Source: Eupeodes corollae
Taxonomy: Eukaryota; Arthropoda; Insecta; Diptera; Syrphidae
Length of the DNA stretch: 64,000 bases
Direction: 5' to 3'
Assembly: GCF_945859685.1 (NCBI RefSeq)
Contig: NC_079149.1
Location: 53,276,991-53,340,990 of the forward strand
Shown here: positions 44,001-54,318 of the stretch, piece after piece
Numbering within the stretch: the first letter of the stretch is position 1
How the letters are laid out: each line of letters begins with the position of its first letter
The notes under the pieces: generated by a model
Database searches by the model: none
What the model saw: only the letters and a program-made list of their open reading frames with translations
What the model was told of the DNA's origin: nothing
Program-made: the position numbers and the translations under genes

Positions 44001-47000
44001 GCTCCAAATCTTCAGGCGTCCATGTTGTTGGTGCCGCATTAAATGGTGCTGCCAATCTTATACCCTCACGTCGGGCAATTTTATATAATGTCGAGGACGG
44101 AATACCATACGCCTTCGAGGCTTTATTAGCTGATATTTGACCAGTTCTTAATGCCTCAAGTGCGCTGTTTAATGAATCTTCATTCCATGATTTGGTACCG
44201 CCTTCTTTTTTGGGTGTTTCGATGCCCATGCGATGGGCACGTTGCCACAATGTTGTCGATGGGATGCCATACGTCACTGAGGCTTTCGTCAAACTCATAT
44301 TTTGATTCTTTAATGCATCTAAAGCTGAATTCATATCATCTTGTGTCCAAGTTTTGGGACCATTAAACTGACCTTTGATATCTTGTTGTTGGTCCAAATT
44401 TGTATAGTGTGGCTCGTTATTGTCATTTGGGGAACCATTTGCAATCATCAACGAATCCTCACTGGCATCTGAGTATATATCTGTAATTATCAGAAATAAA
44501 TGATTTGTTAGAAAAATGTCTTAAAATTGTATGTTATGAAAGGTTTAATAAAAGTTATTTTCATTTTATTGTAGATTGTATTTGAGTTCGCTTATACAAT
44601 TATTTTTGTTTGGAGTTTACAAGTTTTTTTTTTTTTAAAGGGAATATGGATTTAATTTATTGAAGAGAAAGCTTGTTAATTATTTTTTTATTTCAAGCCA
44701 GAAAAATTGATGGAATCAAATTTTAACGATCCCAAGGACATAATCTTTATAACGAATATTAGGGGGACCTAGTTTCGAACTTGTTAACTAAATTGAAATC
44801 TTCTGAATTCAAAGTATCTTGGAACAATGGTGTAAAAACAAAAAAAATGAAAAACATGAGTACACGACGAATAAAAACGCACTTGAAAGTACTAACTAAT
44901 ATGAATTATGACGAAAAAAGCTAAATTGTGTTAAGTTTCGTGTGAAATATAATTTGGTTCTAAAAAGTTACACACTATAGAAAAAAAACGATTTAAATTT
45001 GAATGCCTCAAGCATTAATCTTAATTTTAACTTATTCTCTGCTCATATTATTAGCAAGGGAAATACGTTTCAATGTAGGACTCATATAGAGACTTTAAAG
45101 TATCCTTAGGCTTTATAAGATTTAAAAGCTTTTTACAGGAAAGTATATGAATTATATTTGTTTATAGTTAGGGTGGTTGTATACCGAGTAATAAGGAAAG
45201 GAAGAAAATAACTTTTAGTAAATTAAATTAGACAGAATCGCTGCCCAGTAAAAAACGAAGAAGTTACATAAACGTTTAAAGTTAAATAACAAAAAAACTA
45301 ACATTTCTTAAGGAAGAGGCGCATGGATTATATTATCGATTAAGGAACGGGTTGATTTTGACAACTCGTTGTGTCAAAATATCTTCTTTTCATCACTCAC
45401 TAAAGATAAATCATGATGGGAAGGTGCACCGTTGAGCAACACGTGCAAATGTAGAAACTTTATTATCAAAATGGGTATTTTCTAGTAGCAACGATGCGTT
45501 GGTCTTTTTATGGGATAAATGTTCTTGCTTCCTAGTCGACAATTCAACGTTTGTCGGCTAATTTCAATTCCAACGGCAGAGTGAAAATCAGCCAACGAAA
45601 CTCCCACACGATCGGCCGAAAACTTAACCGCGTAGCTCACAGGAACTTGGCCTGTCGAAGGCCCCAATATTTGGGACTGCATCCATACAAAATCTAACTG
45701 ACCATATACAGTGTGTTCTGAATGTACAGTTTGAGCTCTAAAACACGTTATAGGCCAGTTACAGGGTACTGAAAAAGCTTCAGGTACTAAATGGTCCTCT
45801 CATTTTGTTATATATATAAAATAAATGTTTTGTTCTTCTAAAGAAATATATTTTGCTTTCGATTTAAGTGGTTTTCTTTAAAAACAGAAATGCATGAAAG
45901 GTTACTTTTTTCATTTTTTTCTTGCCAGATAAACTAATCGCTCAAAATCGTTGCTGCTAGACGCAGTTTTCCCTTGCTAAGGGGTTTCAAAACTCTCTTA
46001 AAGGATTTACCTTAGGAAGCTTATGAATATTTCTCTTTGGGAAACATAATTCGAAACAAAGTAGTGAACTAAAGAAGTTTATTGAAAAGCAACTATCTTA
46101 AGGTAGAGAATTTTTTGAGCTTAGAATTAAGTTTTCTCTGAAAAAGGTAGATAGTGACTAGAATTGATATCAAGTTTTCAAGGGCCTTAAAAATATACAG
46201 TGCCGCACCTGAAAAAAATGCGTTTTATAGAAAACTTTAAATACAATTAACTCCTTACAATTTTTTATTGGGCTGCATCACTGATTAATCCAATTGAGAA
46301 GAAACCAAAGTACCGTTTTTTATTAGGTTATTTTCAGTGATAAAAAAAAGTTCAATTTAATGGACTAGAAGGTCTTAGCGGATATTACCACGATTAGAGG
46401 AAAGAAAAAATTTTTTTTTCAAGAGGAAATTTGGTGGTGGCAGCTGTATGGTTAGGGGGGCCTTCTGCGAGCGTGGAAAGGTTGCACTTGCCTTCACCTC
46501 TACTAGAATTAACGGTTCTGACTACACTTTGGTCCTTAAGGAGAATTTGGTACCTTATTTAGGACGATTTCGTCGAGTTGAGCATATTTTTCAGCAAGAT
46601 AATGCCTCAAATCATGTAGGTCGTCCAAGTTTAAGTGGGTTCCGATCAAAAAACATTCATTTGATGGACTAGCAGTCACGTTCTGCAGATTGCAACCCCA
46701 TCGAAAATCTTTGGGGAATTTTAACCCGCAAAATGTATGCCCATAATAGGCAGTTTGCTAGTGTTTCCGTGCTGCCAGAGGCAGATGTGACAGAATGGAA
46801 CTCTCTAGATGAGTATATATTAAAAAATCTAGTGAATAAAAATTAAAATTAAATTAAATTGGGTGGCGCAACAGTCCGTTGGGAACAAGGGCCTAGTGAC
46901 TTACAAATCTCAACCATTTCTGTGTGCGAGTAATGTTGTCAGGAATGGAAGGGACCTACAATTTTAGGCCGAATCCGAACGGCTAATTTGAGAAAGCACT

Positions 47001-50000
47001 TTTTCATGACAAGAATTACTCTTAAGGATTTGTCAATTCCTCGCAAGAGGCAGTACCCGCGATTATTTTTTAAACTAAGGTGGCACAGGCAGGGATTGCC
47101 AAAAATAATTTTTAGCTTTGGGGAATATAGAGGTTGCAAAATCTGTTTTTAATTTTTAAACACCAGGAGAGGAAATGACGGTACTTTATTTTCTACGCAA
47201 TTTACTTGATCAGTTATGCAACTCAATAGTAAGCAGTAACTGCTATTTTAAGTTTTCTATAAAACGGATTTTTTCAGGTGCGGTTATACTTATGCAAGGC
47301 ACTGTATATAACAAATTCCTAGTAACATTTTTGTCTACCTTTTTATATGAATTCAAATTCAAAACAAGTTATAATTTTAAAACCTCTAAAACTTACCCAT
47401 ATGACCCGTTGCCATCATTGTAACAATTTCCGGTGTGATAATCATTCCTGGCTCGTGTTTGATATTGCTAGGATCAATTTCCATTACAGTTGCACCAGAG
47501 ATATCTTGATGCTGCTGATGTTGCTGTTGTTGTTGCTGCTGCTGCTGTTGTTGGTGTTGTTGTTGTTGTTGTTGCTGCTGCTGCTGCTGTTGGTGTTGCT
47601 GCTGCTGTTGTTGCTGGTGTTGTTGTTGTTGTTGTGATTGTCCTTGCTGTGATAAGGTCTGCGCATGCAACTGTTGTTGCTGCTGCTGCTGATGATGATG
47701 CTTCACCTCAATCACTTCACTCTTAATATGCTGAATTAAATTTGAATTACTCTCGTCGCCAGTTGACGACTGATGGTGGATTGTATGCATCGGTGATTGA
47801 TCAAGCCGTTGGATCATATGTTGTGCTAAATGATTGTCAATGTCGAGCGCTTCGGTGGGATCTAAAGAACGAAGAGTCTCGAATTTAATATGAACTTCAC
47901 CACCATTTGTTGGTGCTGTGTCTGCTAGTCAAAATTTGTATTTCGAAAAGAAAGAAAAAAAAAAAACAAAAACAAACAAATAAACAAAAATTGGCAGTTG
48001 TAAGAGATTCAAGTTGGTTTGGTTGTTTTTTTTCTTTTATTTGAAGCCATAATGTTTTGATTGTTGATTCGAGAATCAATTTTTCAAAACAAAACAAAAA
48101 TGATAGAATATGAGCATAAGGAAAAGAAATACAAAGATAAAGAGCAGTAGACAGAGGAAAAAATAAAATGCACGGTTAATCCAGCACCAGAATATATTAT
48201 GCAAGAGAACAAATTGGACAGACAAACGTTCTAAAATTCATATATATTTGAATAATGTATGTTTTGTTTTAAAAAACTGCTCTTTATACGAATACAAAAT
48301 AGTGACAATCTTGGGACCATCTTTGAAAATTTCATTTAAACTTTGAACAACCAAACTTGAAATATCTTTTGACTATATTTTGATTATTTTTGTTTTTTTG
48401 CCATAACCGATTTTGAAATAAATTGGTAGAATAAATCAAAAACACAAATAATGAATGCAGACCAAAAAAGTAAAAATAAGGAGAAAAATATTTATACATA
48501 AATTAAAATAATTACTCTTCTTAGAAACTATGTATATCGTAAAAGGCCAAATTTACAGCGACATAATTTTTTTTATTTTGTTGTTGTCGTAAATAACATA
48601 AGCACAGTTCAGCCCATATAACATGGATAAAATAAATAGAATATATATTTAAAATATAGAAAGAAAGGTGAAAAAAATGAAATATATACAAAAATTGTGT
48701 TTAAAGAACGAAAATTAAATTTAAAAAAAAAGAAGAAATAAAAAACAGCAGCTTTACATTTATACATTTATATAGAAAGTAGAGAGAAAAAACGATATAG
48801 TACCAACTCACTTGATAAATCTCTGGTGTCCTGACTTGGATTGCACGACAAATCGACGTGCTCCGTCACTGTTACAGGTGTTGCCGATGGTGCTGGTGGT
48901 TCGGGTGCAAAATCTAAAAAGCCCATTGGTACTCCGAGGAGACCGCCATTCTGAAAAATGAAAGAAACATCATGAATAACAAAATTTCAAAGTTGTTAGT
49001 AATTGCAAAAATATACATATGTATATGATTTTTCTTTTAAAATTCTGAATGAAGAATAAGACACACGAGTTTTGGACTTCAAATCTGATACAGTTTAGAG
49101 CAAAAAACTTGAAATTTTAAGATCTTTCTTTCAGAACTAAATTCCGTTGGTGAATATGAGTTTAAACAATTTATTAGAAAACTATCAGAATCTCTCTGCC
49201 TAAAAACTCCTAATCTCATTGCTTCGCGGTAAACATCACGTGGCTAGTACACAAACTGGAAATTGGGTTCTAACCCCAGTGGAAAGTTTTTGTGGCTAGC
49301 AATCGAGAGAGGGTCAAAAGGTTTCCATTATGACCAGATTACTTTACTAACATTACTAATGACTAGGAACTTCAAATCAATACCCATATCGATTTAAGAG
49401 CCGTGTGTGACAGCATCTATAGGGACAGAGTAATGTCTACTTTTGGCATCCCTGTCAAACTTATGCGATTTTGCACAATGGTGATGGAGAATGCACACTG
49501 CTTAATCAAAGCGATGCACTGTCATGCGACTTCTTTAACAACCTTCTGAAATGAATTGTTCAAAATTCAACCGTCAACACTACAGGCACAATCTTTCAAA
49601 GGTCCATCCAATTACTCGGATACGCCGATGATAATGACATAATTGGAAGATCGAAGCGTGATGTCAGTGGAGCAATTTTGAGAATTGCGAGAGAAGCGGA
49701 GAAGATGAGTTTATTGGTCAACGAGGGCAAGATCAAGTACATGCTATCATCAAAAAAGGACTTTGAACGAAGACGTCTCGGACAAAAAGTTACTATGGAC
49801 ATCTGTAACTTTAAGGTAGTAGAGAACTTTGTCTACATAGACAAGACTATAAATTCAGACAACGAAGAAACCAGCGCTGAATTCAAACGAAGAATAACTC
49901 TTGCAAATCGCTGTTTCATTTGACTTACTTACTTTTGACTTGACATCTAAAATAACCATCGATAATACGGTCATCATCTCGATTCTCATTTATGGTGGTG

Positions 50001-51654
50001 AGGCCTAGATCTTGTCAAAGAAAGATGAGAGCGTCTTAGGATGCTTCAAAAGAAAAATTCTTCGGGTCGTTTTTGGTCCCGTATGTATAGCTGGAGAATC
50101 GAGGGGGAGATATAACGACAAACTGTAAAAGTCCAACGACTTAGATGGCTGGGTCATGAACAACGAAAAGATATCAACGCCCTAGCCCAAAATGTCTTCG
50201 AATCCAATTACGAGGGATGGCGCAGTAGAGGAAGACCGCGACTTAGGTGGCGCACACAAGTGGGAGAGGACCTCAACCAACTTGGGAGTGCGCAACTGGA
50301 GACAGTTAACTAGGGACTGAGCTGGTTGGAGACGTAAGTTGGTTGAGGTCCAGGTGCGCTCTGGACTGTACAGCCACCTTAAGTAAGTTTCCAATAAAAT
50401 ATTGAAGTGATGGACATCAACTTAGTTGATTCTTACAATTTGAAGTCGCCAAAATAAACAGCCGAGAGAAACCTACACTATCAACAGAGACATTTCAATT
50501 TCATTTAAATTATTTAAAAGAAATACTTCCATTTGAAACCTATGTGAGGTGATTTTCTTATTGTTAATAAAGTTTTGGTATTTTCCGTGTGAACAGTTGA
50601 AGGTAAAGGCTAGTTATCTAAACTTCCAAATTTGAAATGTATGACAACTGAAAAACTAAGGCAATTAGGCCTTGGTTCAAAGAATGTAGTTGACTGCAAA
50701 TTAAGTCCCTTATGTTGTCTGAACCTGTTCATTCTTCTATCCCAGACAATTTATTGGTCAAATGATCATTGATCGAAAGATTTTGAACTCAAAATTCGTG
50801 CTTATTTTTGAAAAACTGTATTTCAACAAAATTTTAAATAACTTCTGTGCATAAAAATAAAAAAAGTAGAAACTTACCATTCCCATTCCTATACTGGTCA
50901 TGTTTTTATTATCTTTAACGTTTTGGGCAACAACGATTTGTGTTACAATGGCTGTTCCAGGTGCAACAGTTACACTGCCATTATTCGATGCCGGTGAGCT
51001 TGCTGATTCAGTTTTGCAGATTTTCTGAGCACTTGGCTTATCCGGATTAGAATCTTCAGGGCTGTGTTGGCTAACAGCTGTCGTCGTTATCGTTTGGCCT
51101 CCCGATACCGGTATATAATTACCAGATGAGGTCTGTTGCAGGCTCACTATTGCCGCTGTATTAAGATTCTGACTTAATATTGTTTGTTGCTGATGATGTT
51201 GGTGTTGTTGTTGTTGTTGCTGCTGCTGCTGTTGCTGATGTTGTTGCTGGTGCTGCTGTTGGTGCTGATGTTGTTGTTGCTGCTGCTGTTGATGTTGCTG
51301 CTGCTGCTGATGATTAGTATCCGGAGACTTTGAACGTTTTCTGACCCGTGATTTTCGCAGTTGCGGAGTCGATGTGGCCGTTGGAGTACCAACTATTGCA
51401 TTAATACTTGAATTAATATTATTGTTATTACTTTGTAGATTTGCTGTTGTTGTATGCGTATTTGTGTTGTTTTCAATTGTGTGTGTAGTGACTATTTCAT
51501 TACCCTGTGATGAATTCACAATATTTCCAACAACCGTTTGTGTTATATTTTCTGATAATGTGATGGTAGCTGTTGCTGCTTCGGCCTCATCGACACTTTC
51601 GGCTGTTTCACAAAGCCCCTTTATTTTCAACTGCTCAGCGGTCCTCAGAAGACC
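40728..51654 (-). CDS. psq: pipsqueak (BTB/HTH-psq transcription factor), last seven coding exons
   Basis: Exons on the minus strand are 50878-51654, 48812-48950, 47397-47924, 43929-44480, 43736-43838, 41094-41274 and 40728-41021. Phases join exactly (2574 bases, 857 residues plus TGA). Pipsqueak binds GAGA-type sites through four HTH-psq repeats and acts in Polycomb/trithorax control, oogenesis and eye development. Here the last strand of the BTB domain, a Gln/Ser/Thr-rich middle, all four psq repeats and a Gln-rich tail are present. The rest of the BTB domain, and so the long-isoform start, must lie upstream, beyond 64000. Several introns carry transposons. Confidence 0.95.
41094..41274 (-). 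CDS. psq: pipsqueak exon: second half of psq repeat 4
   Basis: It reads 'VGQMSINQAAIHYNLPYSSL' then 'YGRFKRGKYD', the recognition half of the fourth HTH-psq repeat, followed by a Thr/Asn/Ser linker and 'IEIIEHSPENS' before GTAAGC. Confidence 0.93.
41470..42015 (+). mobile_element. RTE retrotransposon fragment (reverse transcriptase middle)
   Basis: It is 5'- and 3'-truncated. The DNA aligns with 62969-63600 of the RTE at the right edge: 'tcgatttcaaggccgtagat', 'agcactatttttcaaaag', 'gacattgacataatcgaaag', 'gctgttttttgggct'. It carries a TAA at 41486-41488 exactly where the right-edge copy has TAG. It lies in a psq intron in the opposite orientation. Confidence 0.75.
42437..42940 (+). pseudogene. 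IS630/mariner-like transposase fragment (catalytic middle)
   Basis: In broken frames it reads 'FGEWALKKLAEDPLF' then 'GKVGYSDEVHFWL' and later 'DDANHNVVMISERYFF'. The pattern 'W-A-L-x-x-L .. F-x-S-D-E-x-H-F-W-L .. N-x-x-G/I-x-x-x-E-R-Y' is that of arthropod IS630/mariner-like transposases; the S-D-E aspartate is the first catalytic residue. There are many stops. Confidence 0.5.
43736..43838 (-). CDS. psq: pipsqueak exon: end of psq repeat 3 and start of repeat 4
   Basis: It reads '(G)TLYGRCKREGIELSRSNPT' then 'PWSEDAMNEALNSV(R)', so introns cut inside repeats 3 and 4. It is flanked by TTTAAG and GTAAGT. Confidence 0.93.
43929..44480 (-). CDS. psq: pipsqueak exon: psq repeats 1 to 3
   Basis: After ATTACAG it reads 'IYSDASEDSLMIANGSPNDN', then three helix-turn-helix units starting 'WTQDDMNSALDALKNQNMSL', 'WNEDSLNSALEALRTGQISA' and 'WTPEDLERALEAIRAGHTSV', each closing on a G-I-P-S/T motif ('YGIPSTTLWQRAHRMGI', 'YGIPSSTLYKIARREGI', 'FGIPTG'). 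The donor is GTAAAG. Confidence 0.95.
45410..45740 (+). pseudogene. IS630/mariner-like transposase N-terminal fragment
   Basis: Broken frames read 'CTVEQHVQM', 'LYYQNG', 'STIQRLSANFNSNGRV' and 'GLHPYKI'. This is the order of the HTH region in the same arthropod IS630/mariner-like family as 42437-42940 (T-x-E-Q-R-x-x-x-V-x-L-Y-Y-x-N, then R-L-x-x-K-F-x-x-x-G, then G-L-H-P-Y-K). No catalytic part follows. Confidence 0.5.
46440..46850 (+). pseudogene. Tc1-like transposase C-terminal half
   Basis: It reads 'MVRGAFCERGKVALAFTST', 'YTLVLKENLVPYLGRFRRVE', 'IFQQDNASNHVGRPSL' (second catalytic Asp), 'SADCNPIENLWGILTRKMYA' (third acidic residue, in N-P-I-E-N-L-W) and 'ILKNLVNK'. One stop lies before 'QSRSADCNP'. 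The first catalytic Asp and the DNA-binding domain are deleted. Confidence 0.75.
46857..47100 (-). mobile_element. tRNA-derived SINE, 5'-truncated copy
   Basis: It is the reverse complement of the SINE body. The left edge 'ggtggcgcaacagtccgttg' is the SINE tail, preceded by an AATT-type tail repeat. The right edge 'aggtggcacaggcagggatt' ends within the B box. It is nested in the Tc1-like element. Confidence 0.8.
47397..47924 (-). CDS. psq: pipsqueak exon: Gln-rich region
   Basis: It begins at a tandem TAG/CAG acceptor (exon start 47924 or 47921), then reads 'TAPTNGGEVHIKFETLRSLD', 'ALDIDNHLAQHMIQRLDQ', a Gln/His tract of about 70 residues in mixed CAA/CAG, then 'DISGATVMEIDPSNIKHEPG' and 'ITPEIVTMMATGHM'. 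The donor is GTAAGT. 'V-I-E-V-K-H' and 'I-K-H-E-P-G' look like SUMO-type acceptor sites (inference). Confidence 0.93.
47925..48811 (-). other. pipsqueak intron, no feature seen
   Basis: AT-rich intron between the 139-base exon and the Gln-rich exon; no transposon ends or frames recognised. Confidence 0.5.
48812..48950 (-). CDS. psq: pipsqueak exon: conserved linker
   Basis: After TTTTCAG it reads 'NGGLLGVPMGFLDFAPEPPA' then 'PSATPVTVTEHVDLSCNPSQ', ending 'DTRDLS' before GTGAGT. It has a strongly coding-like third-base pattern and joins both neighbours in frame. Confidence 0.93.
49188..50396 (+). mobile_element. RTE retrotransposon, internally deleted copy
   Basis: The first 150 bases match the RTE 5' region at 60720-60880 ('tggaaattgggttctaaccc', 'cagtggaaagt'). 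It then jumps, near 49340, to the middle of the reverse transcriptase (equivalent to 62966) and continues to the 3' end, with 'YADDNDIIGRSKRDVSGAIL'-type sequence (49621-49680) and 'RGRPRLRWRTQVGEDLNQLG' near the end (50225-50290). About 2.1 kb is missing. A TAG lies at 49364-49366, aligned with the TAG of the long copy. It ends 'GGACTGTACAGCCACCTTAA' then GTAAG. It is in a psq intron, antisense to the gene. Confidence 0.85.
50560..50735. mobile_element. solo right end of the 19.8-kb MITE-like family
   Basis: It shares 'aaatgtatgaca', 'tgaaaaact' and the terminal 'aagtcccttatgttgtctga' with 20205-20274. No partner left end is nearby. It lies in a psq intron. Confidence 0.45.
50878..51654 (-). 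CDS. psq: pipsqueak exon: end of BTB domain and Gln-rich middle
   Basis: After TTTCCAG, in phase 0, it reads 'GLLRTAEQLKIKGLCETAES', the last helices of the BTB/POZ dimerisation domain as in other fly BTB factors. Acidic and Thr/Asn-rich sequence follows, then 'KSRVRKRSKSPDTNH' (basic, possible nuclear signal), a Gln/His tract, 'SQHSPEDSNPDKPSAQKICK' and 'GTAIVTQIVVAQNVKDNKNM'. It ends 'TSIGMGM' before GTAAGT. 259 codons. Confidence 0.94.
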
Positions 51655-53072
51655 CTGGAAAAATTAAAAAGAACAAATATTTAAGTTACATAAAGATAAC
51701 AAAAACAACAAATACATATACATATATTTAATATTTAAGGATAAAAATATGTGTAGGAAGGTAGGTACCTTATAAATTGTTTGTTTTGTTTGAAGTTGAT
51801 TTTTTATAATAAGAAATGAAACTTAATTAAAACATAAAAAAATAACTAAATTTTAAACTTTTTTAATTTCAAGTAATTTTTTCCTTCGTCTTCAAGTTCC
51901 TGCCTCCTTTTACTTGCCTGCCTTGTCGGTTGTTAACCGACCGACACGAAGACGACTACCACGGCGAAGATGTTGGTGTTGGTTCGTTTCTTTTCCTTTT
52001 TTCTTTAAGAAGCACAGAAAAAGTTGTACACCCTTGCAATTGGCCAAGCAAATATTTACTCCTTCTTAATTTTAATACTCGCACTGTTTTAAAACACCCC
52101 GAAACGAAAGTACAGGGAAAAAAAATCTCAAATTCATTCATTTTTTTCTTCTTATTTAATTTAAAGTTCATTTTTTAAGTTTTTTTTTTTTTTGAGTTTT
52201 CATTTTTTTTCTGTAGAAATAGAGGGTAGGGGGATGGCAAATGAGTGAAAGGGGAAAGTGTTTATACATAACGAAATCAACGCACTTTTTTTTCTTTATT
52301 TTACACTTTTTCTAGTGTTAATGTAAGAAATGATTTTTTCTTCTTCGTTTTATCTTTAAGATAAAAGAGGCAGAGGTGGAGGTGGTGGATTTGAATAAGG
52401 TTTGGGATAAGGGTTTAGATTTATACCTATACATTTATACGTACTCACAATATAGTCTATTTTTAAAGACAAATATAAATTAGTTTAAGAGTTAATAGGG
52501 TAGGAAAAAGTTAATGTATAGATACCCTTTGATTTTATTTTATGAAAAGTATACAAAAAGTTAAAAAGTTCAAAGAACAAGCCATAGAAACCCTGAATGA
52601 ATGTAAATGTTGAATTGTATGTTGTGTTTCAGAATAAAATAACTTCATATTACTTGAATTTAATGAATTGATGGCTATAAGACATTAGTTGTATTCTTTA
52701 ATATCATTGAGATTTCTATTGAGAGAATTGTTTAACATTTGATTCAATGAAAAATCCATAAAAAAAAGATAAAAATCATTTCTCTTTAAACATCAGATTC
52801 GTTTATTACAACATTAAAAACAATAGCAAAATAGTAGCTTGAAATCGATATGTTATTGACATAGATAAACAGAAATATCGACCAAATTCCAGCCCGTGTC
52901 GGTGACGATCCGTTTTAGTTATACGAATGTCTTAAAGAGTCGTAAATAAAATATTTTCATCGAATTTCAGACTTGGGGTCAGATATATATTATGCAGATA
53001 TAATCTGTCATTGGTTTTCAACATTATTTGCGTTTAATCTCGAGTTGGATAGGCTATCCTGGATATGCCTTC
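51655..53072. other. pipsqueak upstream intron, no exon seen
   Basis: Mostly AT-rich. A CG-richer patch near 51890-51970 and poly-T/A runs are present. I searched for the missing BTB-domain exons on the minus strand and did not find them here. Confidence 0.4.
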
Positions 53073-53080
53073 TTGGACGA

Positions 53081-53341
53081 GTACCCGTCGCATGATGGTT
53101 AGACTGTCATGCTAAAGGTCTTGGGTTCGATCCCTGCATGTGCCATCTAAGGTTTTTTTTTCATGGGTACTGCCTCTTGCGAGGACAAATTCTCCAAGAG
53201 TAATTATTTTTATGAAAAGTGTTTTCTCAAATTCCCTTCCATTCCTGACAACATTACTAGCACAAAGGTATGGTTGAGAGCTGTAAGTCACTAGGCTCCA
53301 GTTCTCAACGGACTGTTGAGCCACCTAATTTATTTATTTTA
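53081..53341 (+). mobile_element. tRNA-derived SINE, full-length copy
   Basis: An 8-base direct repeat TTGGACGA flanks it (53073-53080 and 53342-53349), which proves the boundaries. The head has an A-box-like 'gcatgatggttag' and a perfect B box 'gggttcgatccc', the internal Pol III promoter of tRNA-type SINEs. The body follows ('gggtactgcctcttgcgagg'), then the tail 'cggactgttgagccacctaa' with TTTA repeats. The tail resembles the 3' end of the RTE family in this window. Confidence 0.92.
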
Positions 53342-54057
53342 TTGGACGAATTAGATATCTAATTTGAGGTAGCTCGTAAAAAACAAAGACAACTTGCAAC
53401 TGTTCACAAAAAGCTGACAAACATTTAGATTTCGAGTTTCAAAAATATTGTAAATTAACAAATTTCAATGGATAACATTAATAATAATGCACTGGACTTT
53501 TACCGAAAAACATACAAATTTGAAATAAATTATCAAGTTCCTTCAGAATCAGTTGTTCTACTTTTTTGACATCCACTCTGTTTTGTATCAGTTGTTCTTT
53601 TACACGTAAAAAGTTCAGCAAAAATGTATCCGGATACCCTATCTATTTGAGATTGAACGCAGTAATAGGAACATTCGTGTCATTGGAAAAAATGCTTGAT
53701 TGAAAACCATCAGGTATTTATGTCACTGGAATTGTATAAAATTGGAACACATTACTCAGTGAAACGATTAGTATCATTTTTTGACAAAATAGAAGACATT
53801 CAAATATTTATTCAAATATTTATCAGGAACATTTTTGCAATATTGAGATGAACCGAATAAGTTTATCGTGGAGTCTGATTCAATCAGAATATTGTATTCG
53901 TCGTTACTCTAACAGAACATTTTTGGTAAAACATTCAACTTGTAGATTTTCCCTATAGGAAAACAGATTTCGGTAGCAAACTGTTCTGTAAAGTGCTTAA
54001 TACGTCAGCCTTGAATATTTTAGAGCAGAATACTAATGACTTCATACACTTTTTCCA

Positions 54058-54318
54058 GTTCGTATAGAACTAGGGTCTAGTGACTTAAACTCTTAACTAA
54101 CCCTGTGTATGAGTCATATCAGAGGGGGACCTACAGTTTTATACCATCTCTATTTCTGATTTGAGAAAGTACTTTTCGTTACAAGAATCTTTCTTGGTGG
54201 ATTAGTCAATTCCTAGAAGGAGGCTGTACCCGTGAAAAAACTTTAGGTGGCACAAGCAGGAATTGAACCCAAGACCGAGCATGACAGTCCTACGCACTAA
54301 CCATTACTTCCAGGGTAC
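54058..54318 (-). mobile_element. tRNA-derived SINE, near full-length copy
   Basis: Reverse orientation; 'caggaattgaacccaagacc' is the reverse of the B box, and 'gcactaaccattacttccag' the reverse of the A-box region. The RTE-like tail at the left is degraded after 'gttcgtatagaactagggtc'. Confidence 0.85.

Larger units (their letters stand above)
46198..47304 (+). mobile_element. Tc1-like transposon, 5'-deleted, with nested SINE
   Basis: The left end 'CAGTGCCGCACCTGAAAAAA' and the right end, in reverse complement 'CAGTGCC', then 15 extra bases, then 'CGCACCTGAAAAAAT', share a further 'CGTTTTATAGAAAACTT'. TA flanks both sides (46196-46197 and 47305-47306). The left repeat has lost the 15 bases. 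The N-terminal half of the transposase is gone. A SINE (46857-47100) sits in the 3' part. It is in a psq intron. Confidence 0.8.

Noticed and set aside
53081..53150. Possible tRNA gene from the A and B boxes
   Set aside because: No cloverleaf with a paired acceptor stem; the 8-base flanking duplication and multiple copies show a SINE head.
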